Assembly: GCF_024622505.1 (NCBI RefSeq)
Contig: NZ_JANKAS010000006.1
Span: 119,535-183,534, forward strand
Source of the DNA: Irregularibacter muris
GTDB lineage: Bacteria; Bacillota; Clostridia; Eubacteriales; Garciellaceae
DNA: 64,000 nt
Direction: 5' to 3'
The position numbers and the translations under genes are program-made. This document shows, piece by piece, positions 8,185 through 17,084 of the stretch. Each line of letters starts with the position of its first letter. The first letter of the stretch is position 1. The notes beneath the pieces were generated by a model. It saw only the letters and a list, made by a program, of their open reading frames with translations. It ran no database searches and was not told where the DNA came from.

Positions 8185-9678
8185 ATGAAAGCAGAAATAA
8201 TGATTATAGGACTAGGGCCAGGAAATCCCAAGGACCTTAGCCTAGGTGCTTATGAAGAACTGAAAAATAATGAATATGTATTCTTGCGTACTGACAGACA
8301 TCCTGTGGTCAGCTATTTACAAGAAAAAGACATTGCTTTCCAATCCCTGGATTGGGTGTATCAGGAATATGAGAATTTTCAAGAGGTTTACCAAAGAATC
8401 GCCCAGGAAGTCATGGAAAGGGCAAAGGAATTTGGTAAAGTTATCTATGCTGTTCCCGGTCATCCTTTAGTGGCAGAGGAAACCGTAGAACTAATCATAA
8501 AAAAATGTGAAGAAAATGAAGAGGTTGACCTGAAAATTATGCCGGCTATGAGCTTTATTGATGTGCTAATTAGTAGCCTAAAAATTGATCCTATTCATGG
8601 TCTTAACATTATAGATGGCCTGCAGCTCCCCGCCCAACAATGTGACTTTAAAGTAGGCAATGTCATTACCCAGGTTTATAGTCCCTTCATTGCCTCCCAA
8701 GTAAAATTACATCTTATGGAGTACTATCAAGATGAAACCCCCATTTGGGTCATTAGAGCGGCAGGGGTAAAAGAGCTAGAAAAAGTAGTAGAAATACCTT
8801 TATATGAGCTAGATCGCCTGTCCTGGATAGATCATCTGACCAGTGTCTATATACCCCCTGTAGAGCTAGAAGGGCTTGTAGGAGGTCAAATAGAGCGTCT
8901 AGTGGATATCGTGAGCACTTTAAGGGCAGAACACGGCTGTCCTTGGGACAAAAAGCAAACCCATGAAAGCTTAAAGCAAAACCTCATAGAAGAAGCCTAT
9001 GAAGTTATAGATGCCATTGATAAAAATTCTATAGAAGCCTTGGAGGAAGAGCTGGGAGATGTGCTGTTACAAATTGTATTTCACTCTCAAATTGCAAAGG
9101 AAAATAAAGATTTTTCCTTTAGTGATGTGGTAAGAGGGATTTGCGATAAGCTAATCTTTAGACATCCCCACATTTTTTCCGATGTAGCTGCAGATACTTC
9201 AGAAGAGGTCTTAGTCAATTGGGAAAAACTAAAAAAGATAGAAAAGGGTATGGACAGTCAAACAGAAGTTTTAAAAGCTATTCCACCTTCCCTTCCGGCA
9301 CTGATTCGAGCCTATAAGGTACAAAAAAAGGCTGCTGACGTCGGTTTTGATTGGGATGATATTGAAGGAGCCATAGAAAAGGTAAAAGAAGAATGGTTTG
9401 AGCTTAAAGAGGTATATTCTTTGGCAAAACAAGACAGAATAATAGAAGAGCTGGGAGATTTGATTTTCTCTATCGTCAATATGTCCAGATTTTTAAAAAT
9501 TCAACCAGAATTGGCCTTAACCAAAACCACAGAGAAATTTATTGATCGCTTTTCCTTTATCGAAGAACAGGCCAATAAGCAAGGAAAAAATTTAGAAGAA
9601 ATGACCCTAGAAGAGATGAATTTCCTATGGAAACAGTCAAAAATACATATTTTTGATAAAAATGATAAAAACTATTAA
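8185..9678 (+). CDS. mazG: Tetrapyrrole methylase-MazG fusion (YabN)
   Basis: Two-domain protein of 497 residues. The N-terminal half (about 1-220) has the SAM-dependent tetrapyrrole methylase fold, beginning with a GLGPGNPKDL loop. The C-terminal half (about 240-490) is a duplicated MazG nucleotide pyrophosphohydrolase with EExxE...ExxD metal-binding patterns (EEAYEVIDAID, EEELGDVLLQI; then EEWFELKEV, EELGDLIFSI). MazG hydrolyses NTPs to NMP and pyrophosphate for house-cleaning or stress control. The role of the methylase half in this fusion is unknown. The ribosome site overlaps the flippase stop codon, indicating coupling. Confidence 0.93.
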   Translation: MKAEIMIIGLGPGNPKDLSLGAYEELKNNEYVFLRTDRHPVVSYLQEKDIAFQSLDWVYQEYENFQEVYQRIAQEVMERAKEFGKVIYAVPGHPLVAEETVELIIKKCEENEEVDLKIMPAMSFIDVLISSLKIDPIHGLNIIDGLQLPAQQCDFKVGNVITQVYSPFIASQVKLHLMEYYQDETPIWVIRAAGVKELEKVVEIPLYELDRLSWIDHLTSVYIPPVELEGLVGGQIERLVDIVSTLRAEHGCPWDKKQTHESLKQNLIEEAYEVIDAIDKNSIEALEEELGDVLLQIVFHSQIAKENKDFSFSDVVRGICDKLIFRHPHIFSDVAADTSEEVLVNWEKLKKIEKGMDSQTEVLKAIPPSLPALIRAYKVQKKAADVGFDWDDIEGAIEKVKEEWFELKEVYSLAKQDRIIEELGDLIFSIVNMSRFLKIQPELALTKTTEKFIDRFSFIEEQANKQGKNLEEMTLEEMNFLWKQSKIHIFDKNDKNY

Positions 9679-9773
9679 AAAAAAGAAGGATTTTAAACAA
9701 AAGCATAGAATATGCAAATAAGTAAGAGTTTATTACACATTTTTATGTAGAGAAAACAAAGGAGGCAAATACA

Positions 9774-10049
9774 ATGAATAAAGCAGAATTAATTGCAGGT
9801 ATGACAGAAAAAAGTGGACTAACGAAAAAAGATGCGGAAAAAGCTTTAAATGCTTTCATGGAAACTGTGGAAGAAGCTTTAGTAAGTGGTGAAAAAGTAC
9901 AATTAGTTGGTTTTGGTGGTTTTGAAGTAAGAGAAAGAGCTGAAAGAAAAGGTAGAAACCCAAAAACTAGAGAAGAAATGACCATCCCTGCATCAAAAGC
10001 TCCTGTATTTAAAGCAGGAAAAGCTTTAAAGGATGCTGTAAATAAGTAA
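9774..10049 (+). CDS. hup: DNA-binding protein HU
   Basis: 91-residue histone-like protein with the full HU/IHF signature, including the arm region [20 protein letters not shown]. It forms dimers that bend and compact DNA and is needed for replication and repair. It is normal length, with a strong AGGAGG site. It sits between mazG and hsp20 with its own terminator. Confidence 0.97.
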   Translation: MNKAELIAGMTEKSGLTKKDAEKALNAFMETVEEALVSGEKVQLVGFGGFEVRERAERKGRNPKTREEMTIPASKAPVFKAGKALKDAVNK

Positions 10050-10056
10050 GACTGCA

Positions 10057-10096
10057 ATAAAAATCTCTTTGTCCATGGACAAGGAGATTTTTTTAA
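10057..10096 (+). terminator. hup terminator
   Basis: AAATCTCTTTGTCC pairs with GGACAAGGAGATTT around a 4-nt loop, followed by T6. Confidence 0.85.
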
Positions 10097-10161
10097 TGTT
10101 TTTTCCTATATGACTAGAGACGATAGCTTTCTTTGTTTTCTAGAAAAAAATTGATAATTGG

Positions 10162-10190
10162 TTGACATAATATTTATAATATGATATATA
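10162..10190 (+). promoter_or_regulatory. Sigma-A promoter of hsp20
   Basis: TTGACA at 10162-10167 and TATATA at 10185-10190 with a 17-bp spacer, just before the CIRCE element. A TATAAT two bases downstream is an alternative -10. Confidence 0.7.
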
Positions 10191-10201
10191 ATAATTAGAA
10201 A

Positions 10202-10228
10202 TTAGCACTCTCGGTTGGAGAGTGCTAA
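10202..10228 (+). promoter_or_regulatory. CIRCE operator (HrcA site)
   Basis: Perfect TTAGCACTC-N9-GAGTGCTAA inverted repeat. CIRCE binds the heat-shock repressor HrcA. It covers the expected transcription start and lies about 30 bp before the hsp20 start codon. Confidence 0.97.
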
Positions 10229-10256
10229 TAAAAAATATTAAAAGGAGATGTTTTGT

Positions 10257-10703
10257 ATGGCTGGTTTAATCCCATTTAACAGACGCCATGGAAGACTTAT
10301 GAACAGAGGTTTTGAAGATTTTTACAATCGAGTAGATGACTTATTAAATGAAGGATTTGCCTATGGAGAAAATCTTATTCGAGGAAACTTTAAAATGGAC
10401 ATACAAAAAAAGGACCATGAGTATTTAATAGAGGCAGAACTACCGGGAGTGAAAAAAGAAGAGGTCAATCTCGAGCTAGAGGATGGAAGGCTGACTATCT
10501 CGGTAAAGAGAGAAGAAAATATAAATGAAGAAGGGAAGAATTATATTCATAAAGAAACCCGTTCTTCCTCTATGAGTCGTAGTGTATATTTACAGGATGC
10601 CCAACAAGAAGGGGTAAAGGCAAAATTGGACAATGGAATTTTGAGTATCACCATACCAAGGGAAGAAAAGCCTAACTGTACGAAAAGAATTGATATTCAA
10701 TAA
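10257..10703 (+). CDS. Hsp20/alpha-crystallin small heat-shock protein
   Basis: ATP-independent chaperone of 148 residues that holds unfolded proteins. The alpha-crystallin domain spans about residues 42-140 (FKMDIQKKDHEYLIEAELPGVKKEEVNLELEDGRLTI ... LDNGILSITIPRE). I start at ATG 10257, which follows AGGAG at 9-bp spacing; an in-frame ATG at 10248 abuts the ribosome site and is unlikely. A perfect CIRCE element upstream implies HrcA control. Confidence 0.95.
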   Translation: MAGLIPFNRRHGRLMNRGFEDFYNRVDDLLNEGFAYGENLIRGNFKMDIQKKDHEYLIEAELPGVKKEEVNLELEDGRLTISVKREENINEEGKNYIHKETRSSSMSRSVYLQDAQQEGVKAKLDNGILSITIPREEKPNCTKRIDIQ

Positions 10704-10713
10704 AAGTTTAAAT

Positions 10714-10753
10714 AAAAAATAATCCTAGTAAATTTACTAGGATTATTTTTTAT
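10714..10753. terminator. Bidirectional terminator between hsp20 and wrbA
   Basis: AAAAAATAATCCTAGTAAA pairs with TTTACTAGGATTATTTTTTA. There is an A run on one side and a T run on the other, so it can serve both convergent genes. Confidence 0.85.
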
Positions 10754-11359
10754 TTATCCATTTTTAATTCGAGAGGCCACTTCCACTGTTCTTTTTGCCT
10801 GGAATTTTACCGCATCTTCTACATCTTCCACCATTTGGCCCTCTTGATTTACCGATACCGATGTGCCGTAGGGATTGCCCCCTGCTTTGAAAATGGACTC
10901 ATGACTATAGCCCGGAGGTACGATAATGGCTCCCCAGTGCATCATGGAAGTATATAAAGCTTTTATGGTCGCTTCTTGACCGCCGTGGGGATTTTGTGCC
11001 GAGGACATAGCGGATACAACTTTGTTGACTAGTTTCCCTTGGGCCCATAGGCCTCCCTGTTTATCAATAAAGTTTTTCATTTGAGAGGCAAGATTTCCAA
11101 ATCGAGTGGGAACGCTAAAGATGATGGCATCAGCCCACTCTAAATCCTTAGAACTAGCAATGGGTACATTTTTCGTGTTTTCTGCATTCTTTTTCATTCC
11201 ATCATCTTTATCTATAACTTCTTGGGGAATTAGCTCATCAACCTTTAAAATACGTACTTCTGCATTTGCTGCTAAAGCACCTTCTTCAGCCCATTTTGCC
11301 AATTGATAATTTGTTCCATAGGCACTGTAGTAAATGATAGCTAAATTTACCTTTTTCAT
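10754..11359 (-). CDS. wrbA: WrbA-type NAD(P)H:quinone oxidoreductase
   Basis: Flavodoxin-like FMN protein of 201 residues with the WrbA hallmarks YYSAYGTNYQLA (FMN phosphate loop), PTRFGNLASQMKNFID and SSAQNPHGGQEAT. WrbA enzymes reduce quinones by two electrons, protecting against redox cycling. It is transcribed from a 265-bp divergent gap shared with phoP. An ATGATA-N8-TATCAT inverted repeat near 11400-11420 might be its operator. A GGAGTGA ribosome site precedes the ATG. Confidence 0.92.
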   Translation of the reverse strand: MKKVNLAIIYYSAYGTNYQLAKWAEEGALAANAEVRILKVDELIPQEVIDKDDGMKKNAENTKNVPIASSKDLEWADAIIFSVPTRFGNLASQMKNFIDKQGGLWAQGKLVNKVVSAMSSAQNPHGGQEATIKALYTSMMHWGAIIVPPGYSHESIFKAGGNPYGTSVSVNQEGQMVEDVEDAVKFQAKRTVEVASRIKNG

Positions 11360-11624
11360 AAAAGACTCACTCCTTCATCTTAATCTTTTAAGATATAGTA
11401 TGATACTTAATTATATCATCTATACCCTAGCATCTATTCGTTAAACAAAGAGGGAAGTTATTGGTTCGTATATTATCAAGAAAATTAGGTGAATGTATGA
11501 AGGAAATAGGATTTTATACTTACTTCTTTAAAAAATCTATAGATTGTAATAAAATAGCAATAAAGCAAGTTATACCATAATTAATAAGGGCTAACTAACA
11601 TCGAGATAAAGAGGATGGGAAAAG

Positions 11625-12320
11625 ATGAATAGGGAAAAAATAATGATTGTTGAGGATGAAAAACATATTGTTGAATTATTAAGATTTAACTTAGAACAGC
11701 AAGGGTATGATGTGATCAGCATAGAGAATGGGAAGGAAGCTGTACAAGCTATTTTGAAGGAAGTTCCCAGTCTTATCTTGCTAGACTTAATGTTACCGGG
11801 CAAGGATGGGATAGAAATCTGTAGGGAAGTAAAACAGAATAGGGAAACAAGAAATATTCCCATCATTATGTTAACGGCCAAGGGAGAGGAATTTGATAAG
11901 GTATTGGGACTGGAAATGGGAGCAGATGACTATATCACTAAGCCCTTCGGCATTAAAGAATTGATTGCAAGAGTAAGAGCAGTACTGAGGAGAATGCAAC
12001 ATTCCCTCCCATCAGCGGAAAATATCCTTTCCTTTGGAGAGATTCACATTGACGTGGAAGGGTTTGAAGTATATAAAAAAGAAAGAAAAATTGAACTAAC
12101 CTTAAAGGAATATGAGCTCTTAAAATTATTGGCTATGAATCAAGGGAAGGTTCTTACTCGAGATTTTTTATTGGATGAAATATGGGGATATGAATATTTA
12201 GGGGACACGAGGACAGTAGATGTGCATATCCGGAATTTAAGAAAAAAGCTGGGGGATAGAGAGACTCAGGAGCAATATATTGAAACTATACGGGGTGTAG
12301 GATATAGAATACGTTCATAA
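11625..12320 (+). CDS. phoP: Phosphate response regulator PhoP
   Basis: OmpR/PhoB-family response regulator of 231 residues. The receiver domain (1-120) has acidic residues EDE at 10-12, phospho-acceptor Asp54 (LLDLMLPGKDG), and conserved Thr and Lys (MLTAKGE; ITKPFG). The winged-helix DNA-binding domain (about 130-230) ends RTVDVHIRNLRKKLG. It is the PhoP/PhoB assignment rather than another regulator because the Pst operon follows directly. PhoR starts 12 bp after its stop. Confidence 0.93.
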   Translation: MNREKIMIVEDEKHIVELLRFNLEQQGYDVISIENGKEAVQAILKEVPSLILLDLMLPGKDGIEICREVKQNRETRNIPIIMLTAKGEEFDKVLGLEMGADDYITKPFGIKELIARVRAVLRRMQHSLPSAENILSFGEIHIDVEGFEVYKKERKIELTLKEYELLKLLAMNQGKVLTRDFLLDEIWGYEYLGDTRTVDVHIRNLRKKLGDRETQEQYIETIRGVGYRIRS

Positions 12321-12332
12321 AAGGGGAAGAAA

Positions 12333-14099
12333 ATGTTTAAAAAAATATTTATAGGGTTTGTATTGATTTTTATACTAGGCATTACTCTAACAGGAATGAT
12401 ATCCAATGCAGTAACCAAAAATATTTATTTGACCCAGATGGAAGAAAAGCTCATAGAAGATGGATATTTGGTTATCGATTATGTTTTTGATTTTTCCCTT
12501 CCAGAGGACACCCTATCTATAGAGAATATTAAACCCATAGAGGAAAGAACAAAAGAGAGGATTACTCTGATTAATCAACAGGGGGTAGTCCTTTATGACA
12601 CCGACAAAAATTCAGAAGATATGGGCAATCACATAAACCGTCCCGAGGTTATGGAAGCTCTACAGGGGAAAATAGGGAAAGAAATCAGGCAGAGCCAAAC
12701 CTTGGGACAAGCCATGATGTATGTAGCATTGCCTGTGGTACAAGAAAGAGAAGTCAACTATGTTGTTCGGTTATCCATCCCCCTAGAAAGGATTCATTCC
12801 ATTACCTCAGGGATGCTACGGAGCACCCTTATTGTAGGATTGATTGGTTTGATGATTACGGTGATTCTATCCTATCGGTATCTTTATTCCATGACTACCC
12901 CTCTAAAGCAAATCACTGCTTTAGCTAGGGAAATGTCTGGGGGCAATCTTTCCAAGCGAATTTCCCTATTTCGTCAGGATGAACTGGGAGAACTGGCTAC
13001 CGCTTTTAATGATATGGCAGATAAACTACAAGATTCCATGGAAGAACTAAAGGATAGAAATCTTGAGCTGGAAAGTATATTGGGAAGCATGATCAATGGA
13101 GTTGTGGCTGTAGATCTCCACCATCGGATTATGATGATTAACCCATCCGCTAAGGTAATGCTCAATATTACTGATGGGCAAGATATTGTGGGGGCAAATA
13201 TTCTTGAGGTTATACGCAATCACAAACTATACCATGGAATAAATGAATTTTTACACAATAGAACCAAGGAACCCATGGAGATTATCTTAGATCAAGGCGA
13301 AAAAAGAATTGTAAAAATTTATATAAATCCTATTAAGTATCTATCTAAGCTTGAAAGGGTTAAGGGCATCATCATTATTATGCAGGATGTTACAGAGTTA
13401 AGACAATTGGAGAGCATTCGAAGGGATTTTGTGGCCAATGTTTCCCATGAATTAAAAACCCCTATCACCTCTATTAAAGGATTTGTAGATACTTTAAGCG
13501 GTGGGCAAGTAGGGGATAGAAAAACCCAAGAGCGATTTTTAAAGATTATTAGTCTCGAAGTGGAAAGATTGACCCATCTCATAGAGGATATTCTTACCCT
13601 TTCTCACTTGGAAAGCAAACCTCAGGATAATCAAGGGCAAAGCATTCTCATCCCTCCTCTTATGGAAAGCATTTTTCAAATGATACAGCCCCTTGCTCAA
13701 AAAAAGGAGATAGAGTTAAGGAAAGAATATTTAACGCCCATTCCACAAATTCCCTTTAACCCAGAGTATTTTAAACAGATGATGATCAACTTATTAGATA
13801 ATGCCATTAAATATACCCCCCATGGAGGAAGAGTGTGGGTGGAATTTATGAAAAAAGACAATGCCCTTGTGATAAAGATACAAGACAATGGCATAGGTAT
13901 ACCTAGAGAGGACATTCCTAGACTATTTGAACGCTTTTATAGGGTAGACAAGGGTAGAACTAGAGAAGAAGGAGGTACAGGTTTAGGGCTGGCAATAGTA
14001 AAACATATTGTACAGGGAGTTAAGGGGGAAATAAAAGTGGAAAGTGAAAGGGGAAAAGGGACTATTTTTACCATAGCCCTTCCCTTGCTTGAAGAATAA
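12333..14099 (+). CDS. phoR: Phosphate sensor histidine kinase PhoR
   Basis: 588-residue membrane kinase. It has TM1 near 5-25, an extracytoplasmic sensor of about 130 residues, TM2 near 160-185, HAMP, PAS (about 245-350), a HisKA domain with phospho-accepting His372 (VSHELKTPITSIKGF) and an ATPase domain with N, G1 (DNGIGIPRE) and G2 (GGTGLGLAIV) boxes. It phosphorylates PhoP under phosphate limitation and is inhibited by Pst/PhoU when phosphate is plentiful. Domain order matches Bacillus PhoR. Confidence 0.93.
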   Translation: MFKKIFIGFVLIFILGITLTGMISNAVTKNIYLTQMEEKLIEDGYLVIDYVFDFSLPEDTLSIENIKPIEERTKERITLINQQGVVLYDTDKNSEDMGNHINRPEVMEALQGKIGKEIRQSQTLGQAMMYVALPVVQEREVNYVVRLSIPLERIHSITSGMLRSTLIVGLIGLMITVILSYRYLYSMTTPLKQITALAREMSGGNLSKRISLFRQDELGELATAFNDMADKLQDSMEELKDRNLELESILGSMINGVVAVDLHHRIMMINPSAKVMLNITDGQDIVGANILEVIRNHKLYHGINEFLHNRTKEPMEIILDQGEKRIVKIYINPIKYLSKLERVKGIIIIMQDVTELRQLESIRRDFVANVSHELKTPITSIKGFVDTLSGGQVGDRKTQERFLKIISLEVERLTHLIEDILTLSHLESKPQDNQGQSILIPPLMESIFQMIQPLAQKKEIELRKEYLTPIPQIPFNPEYFKQMMINLLDNAIKYTPHGGRVWVEFMKKDNALVIKIQDNGIGIPREDIPRLFERFYRVDKGRTREEGGTGLGLAIVKHIVQGVKGEIKVESERGKGTIFTIALPLLEE

Positions 14100-14113
14100 G
14101 AATATATATCTTT

Positions 14114-14154
14114 AAAAGGCTTTGTTGAATGTAGCATTCAACAAAGCCTTTTGT
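14114..14154 (+). terminator. phoPR terminator
   Basis: AAAAGGCTTTGTTGAATG pairs with CATTCAACAAAGCCTTTT around a 3-nt loop, so phoPR and pst are separate transcripts. Confidence 0.9.
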
Positions 14155-14168
14155 TGTTAAGATAAAAC

Positions 14169-14207
14169 TTTACAAAGATTTAACATAGGCCTAACCTTCC
14201 CATAACC
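14169..14207 (+). promoter_or_regulatory. PhoP-box array before pstS
   Basis: Four hexamers TTTACA (14169), TTAACA (14180), CTAACC (14191) and ATAACC (14202) start exactly 11 bp apart. PhoP of Gram-positive bacteria binds TT(A/T/C)ACA-like repeats separated by about 5 bp. A TATACT at 14228-14233 lies 20 bp after the last repeat and fits as -10, so the array replaces a normal -35. Confidence 0.85.
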
Positions 14208-14268
14208 ATGATAGAGAAAAGGCTTGTTATACTAAAAACATAAAATAATAGATTGGAAGGAGAAAAAA

Positions 14269-15120
14269 ATGAAAAGAATGAAAGCTGCTCTATTTCTAGG
14301 AACATTGGTTTTTATGTTTATCTTTATGGTTGTAGGATGTAGTACTCAGGGAGATAACTCCTCATCAGAAAAGGGCTTACAGGGTACTGTGGTTGTAGTA
14401 GGGTCCACATCCGTAACTCCAGTTGCCCAAGACCTAGCAGATGCCTTTGGAAAGAAAGAACTAGGAGTGAAAATCGAGATACAAGGAGTTGGATCTTCTG
14501 CGGGCATAAAGGCAGTCAATGAAGGAGCCGCCAATATAGGAATGTCCTCTAGAAATTTGAAGGAGGAAGAAAAAGACTTTGGATTACAAGAACATACCAT
14601 TGCCTATGATGGTATTGCCATAGCAGTTCATCCCAGTAATGATATCAAGGACTTAACACCAGAAGATATTGAAAAAATCTATAAGGGTGAAATCACCAAC
14701 TGGAAAGAGGTTGGAGGGCAAGATGCTGAAATCGTTGTGGTAAGCCGTGAAGAAGGATCAGGGACCAGAGGTGCCTTTGAAGAATTAATGGGCTTAGAAG
14801 GGGATGAAGGAAGTTTAGTAAAGGAGGATGTGCTCATCGCTGATGGAAATGGGGCAGTAAAGGCCAGCATTGCCACAAAGGAAAATGCTATTGGTTATCT
14901 TTCTCTCACCTATTTAGAGGACGATAGTGTAAAGGCAGTGACTATTGATGGAGTTGGCCCCACTGTAGAAAATGTTATACAGGGAAAGTATAAGATATCT
15001 CGTCCCTTCTTAATGCTTTCTAAAGGAGAGTTAAGTAAAGAGGCTCAAGCCTATTTAGACTTTATTATGAGTGAAGAAGGACAAGAAGTAGTAGCCCAAT
15101 CAGCTATTCCAGTAAATTAA
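14269..15120 (+). CDS. pstS: Phosphate-binding lipoprotein PstS
   Basis: Substrate-binding lipoprotein of the high-affinity phosphate ABC transporter, 283 residues. It has a lipoprotein signal peptide ending at Cys24 (VVGC). The phosphate-pocket motifs are GSTSVTPVAQ, VGSSAGIKAV, GMSSRNL and SREEGSGTRGAFEEL. First gene of the pst operon and under the Pho-box promoter. Confidence 0.96.
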   Translation: MKRMKAALFLGTLVFMFIFMVVGCSTQGDNSSSEKGLQGTVVVVGSTSVTPVAQDLADAFGKKELGVKIEIQGVGSSAGIKAVNEGAANIGMSSRNLKEEEKDFGLQEHTIAYDGIAIAVHPSNDIKDLTPEDIEKIYKGEITNWKEVGGQDAEIVVVSREEGSGTRGAFEELMGLEGDEGSLVKEDVLIADGNGAVKASIATKENAIGYLSLTYLEDDSVKAVTIDGVGPTVENVIQGKYKISRPFLMLSKGELSKEAQAYLDFIMSEEGQEVVAQSAIPVN

Positions 15121-15131
15121 ATTATATTTGC

Positions 15132-15253
15132 TGTTTAAATAGAGATTTGCTTTGTAGAAGGTTTAGAGTTTGTTTGCCAAGGAAAAGCCTGGTCAACTAT
15201 TTAAACATAGGGAATTTTGACCGGGACTGAAAGGGCTGCAAACTCTTGCCCTT
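15132..15253 (+). ncRNA. Possible double-pseudoknot RNA between pstS and pstC
   Basis: The 210-bp gap holds two hairpins: 15188-15196/15217-15225 (9 bp, one G-U) and 15231-15236/15248-15253 (6 bp). The loop of the first contains an 11-nt segment (15197-15207) perfectly complementary to 15132-15142. The loop of the second contains an 8-nt segment (15239-15246) perfectly complementary to 15165-15172. Both hairpin loops can thus pair with separate upstream strands, giving two crossing helices. There is no T-tract terminator and no good ORF. It may tune pstCAB expression relative to pstS or sense a ligand. I recognise no known family. Confidence 0.5.
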
Positions 15254-15330
15254 AAACCATTGAGAAATCAGAATTTAACAAGCATAACCGGGAAAACCCA
15301 ATGCTTTGGAAAGGAAAAAGGAGGGAGAGT

Positions 15331-16230
15331 ATGACGACTACAAAAGGAGAAACAAGAAAGGGAAAGATACAGGCTCAACATTTTCTCACAGTGGAAAAAA
15401 TGATTGAGTATTTATTTTTCTTTTCTGCGCTCTTTGCGGTCATTTGTATTGTCATGATTACAGGGTTTATTTTCTATAAAGGGACACCAGCCATAAAAGA
15501 AATCGGGCTATTAAACTTTGTATTTGGGAAGATTTGGCGCCCTTCGGGAGAGATGTATGGGATTTATTCTATGATTATTGGATCAATCCTTAGCACCATT
15601 GGAGCCATTATTCTAGGAGTACCCATAGGTTTATTGACAGCCATTTATATCGCTGAGTTAGCAAAAGATCGGGTGGTAAACATACTCCAACCGGCTATAG
15701 AACTACTGGCAGGCATTCCCTCGGTGGTTTATGGCTTTTTCGGGTTGGTGGTCATTGTTCCTTGGGTTAGTGATGTCTTTGGAGGGGCAGGAAATAGTTT
15801 GTTAGCCACCAGTATGATATTGGGGATTATGATTTTGCCAACCATTATTAATATTTCGGTATCTTCTATAAGGGCAGTGCCCAAGGAATACAAAGAGGGT
15901 TCTTTAGCCATGGGGGCAACAACCATACAGACTATTTTTAAAGTGATTGTGCCAGCGGCTAAGTCAGGAATTCTGGCTGCAGTGATTTTGGGAGTGGGAA
16001 GGGCCATTGGAGAAACTATGGCGGTAATTTTGGTTTCTGGGAATTCCCCCCTTGTGCCCCAAAAGATCACTGACCCCATTCGAACCTTAACTGCCAATAT
16101 TGCTTTAGAAATGAAATATGCCTATGGATTACAGGAAGAAGCCCTATTTGCAACAGGGGTAATTCTCTTTATTTTCATTATGCTTCTGAATTTTATCCTT
16201 ACTGCATTTATTCGTAGGGCAGGTGAATAA
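15331..16230 (+). CDS. pstC: Phosphate ABC transporter permease PstC
   Basis: Membrane permease subunit of 299 residues with about six helices and the EAA-type cytoplasmic loop (YKEGSLAMGATTIQTIFKVIVPAAKSGI) that contacts PstB. I start at ATG 15331, which follows AAAGGAGGGA; the upstream in-frame ATG at 15301 lacks a ribosome site. It is followed one base later by pstA. Confidence 0.95.
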   Translation: MTTTKGETRKGKIQAQHFLTVEKMIEYLFFFSALFAVICIVMITGFIFYKGTPAIKEIGLLNFVFGKIWRPSGEMYGIYSMIIGSILSTIGAIILGVPIGLLTAIYIAELAKDRVVNILQPAIELLAGIPSVVYGFFGLVVIVPWVSDVFGGAGNSLLATSMILGIMILPTIINISVSSIRAVPKEYKEGSLAMGATTIQTIFKVIVPAAKSGILAAVILGVGRAIGETMAVILVSGNSPLVPQKITDPIRTLTANIALEMKYAYGLQEEALFATGVILFIFIMLLNFILTAFIRRAGE

Positions 16231-16231
16231 A

Positions 16232-17068
16232 ATGAATGGTCAAAGATATAAAGATAGGATGTTAGAAATCATCATAAAGATATCTACCATGATTACCTTG
16301 GGGATATCTGTGGGAATATTATTTTATATTTTAATCAATGGACTGGGGGCGTTGAGCTGGGAATTTTTAACCAGCTATCCTAATGAAGTAGAGCATGCAT
16401 TGTTTCCTATGATTGTGACTACGGTATATATGGTTCTTTTATCTCTATTTATTTCCACACCCATAGGAGTATTTGCGGCCATATATCTCGTAGAATATGC
16501 AAAGCCTGGGAAAATTGTTAAGCTTATTCGCTTTGCTACGGAAAGCTTAGCAGGTATTCCCTCCATTATTTATGGATTATTTGGCATGATCTTTTTCTCC
16601 TCTGTTTTTGGTCTATCCTTTTCCTTGGTGTCAGGAGCCATTACCCTAAGCATTATGGTGTTGCCCACCGTCATTCGAACCACAGAAGAGGCCTTGCTTG
16701 CTGTGCCTATAGGATATAGAGAAGGGAGCTTGGCTTTGGGAGCATCAAAATTGAGGACAATTGTAAAGGTGGTTATTCCCTCCGCCATGCTGGGTATTTT
16801 AACAGCAGTTATTTTGAACATCGGTAGAATTGTGGGGGAAACAGCGGCTGTATATTTAACAGCGGGCATGGTTCCTGAAATTCCCCAGACCATTTTTCAA
16901 TCTGGTCGTACTTTATCGGTGCATATGTATCTTTTGGCAGGGGAATTAATTGACTTTGATAAGGCCTATGCCACGGCTACCGTATTGGTGGTCATTATTC
17001 TGATGATCAATATCGTTGCCAATAGAATAGGAAAATTGCTCAGTAAATCCAGAAAGAATCTATCATAA
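16232..17068 (+). CDS. pstA: Phosphate ABC transporter permease PstA
   Basis: Second permease, 278 residues, about six helices, with the EAA loop YREGSLALGASKLRTIVKVVIPSAMLGI. The start ATG at 16232 follows an AGGTGA that overlaps the end of pstC; an in-frame GTG at 16223 is inside that ribosome site. Translationally coupled to pstC. Confidence 0.95.
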   Translation: MNGQRYKDRMLEIIIKISTMITLGISVGILFYILINGLGALSWEFLTSYPNEVEHALFPMIVTTVYMVLLSLFISTPIGVFAAIYLVEYAKPGKIVKLIRFATESLAGIPSIIYGLFGMIFFSSVFGLSFSLVSGAITLSIMVLPTVIRTTEEALLAVPIGYREGSLALGASKLRTIVKVVIPSAMLGILTAVILNIGRIVGETAAVYLTAGMVPEIPQTIFQSGRTLSVHMYLLAGELIDFDKAYATATVLVVIILMINIVANRIGKLLSKSRKNLS

Positions 17069-17084
17069 AAAGAGGTGAGAGCAG

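Noticed and set aside
15188..15225. pstS terminator
   Set aside because: The hairpin has no T tract, and pstC has no visible separate promoter, so termination is not the best explanation.
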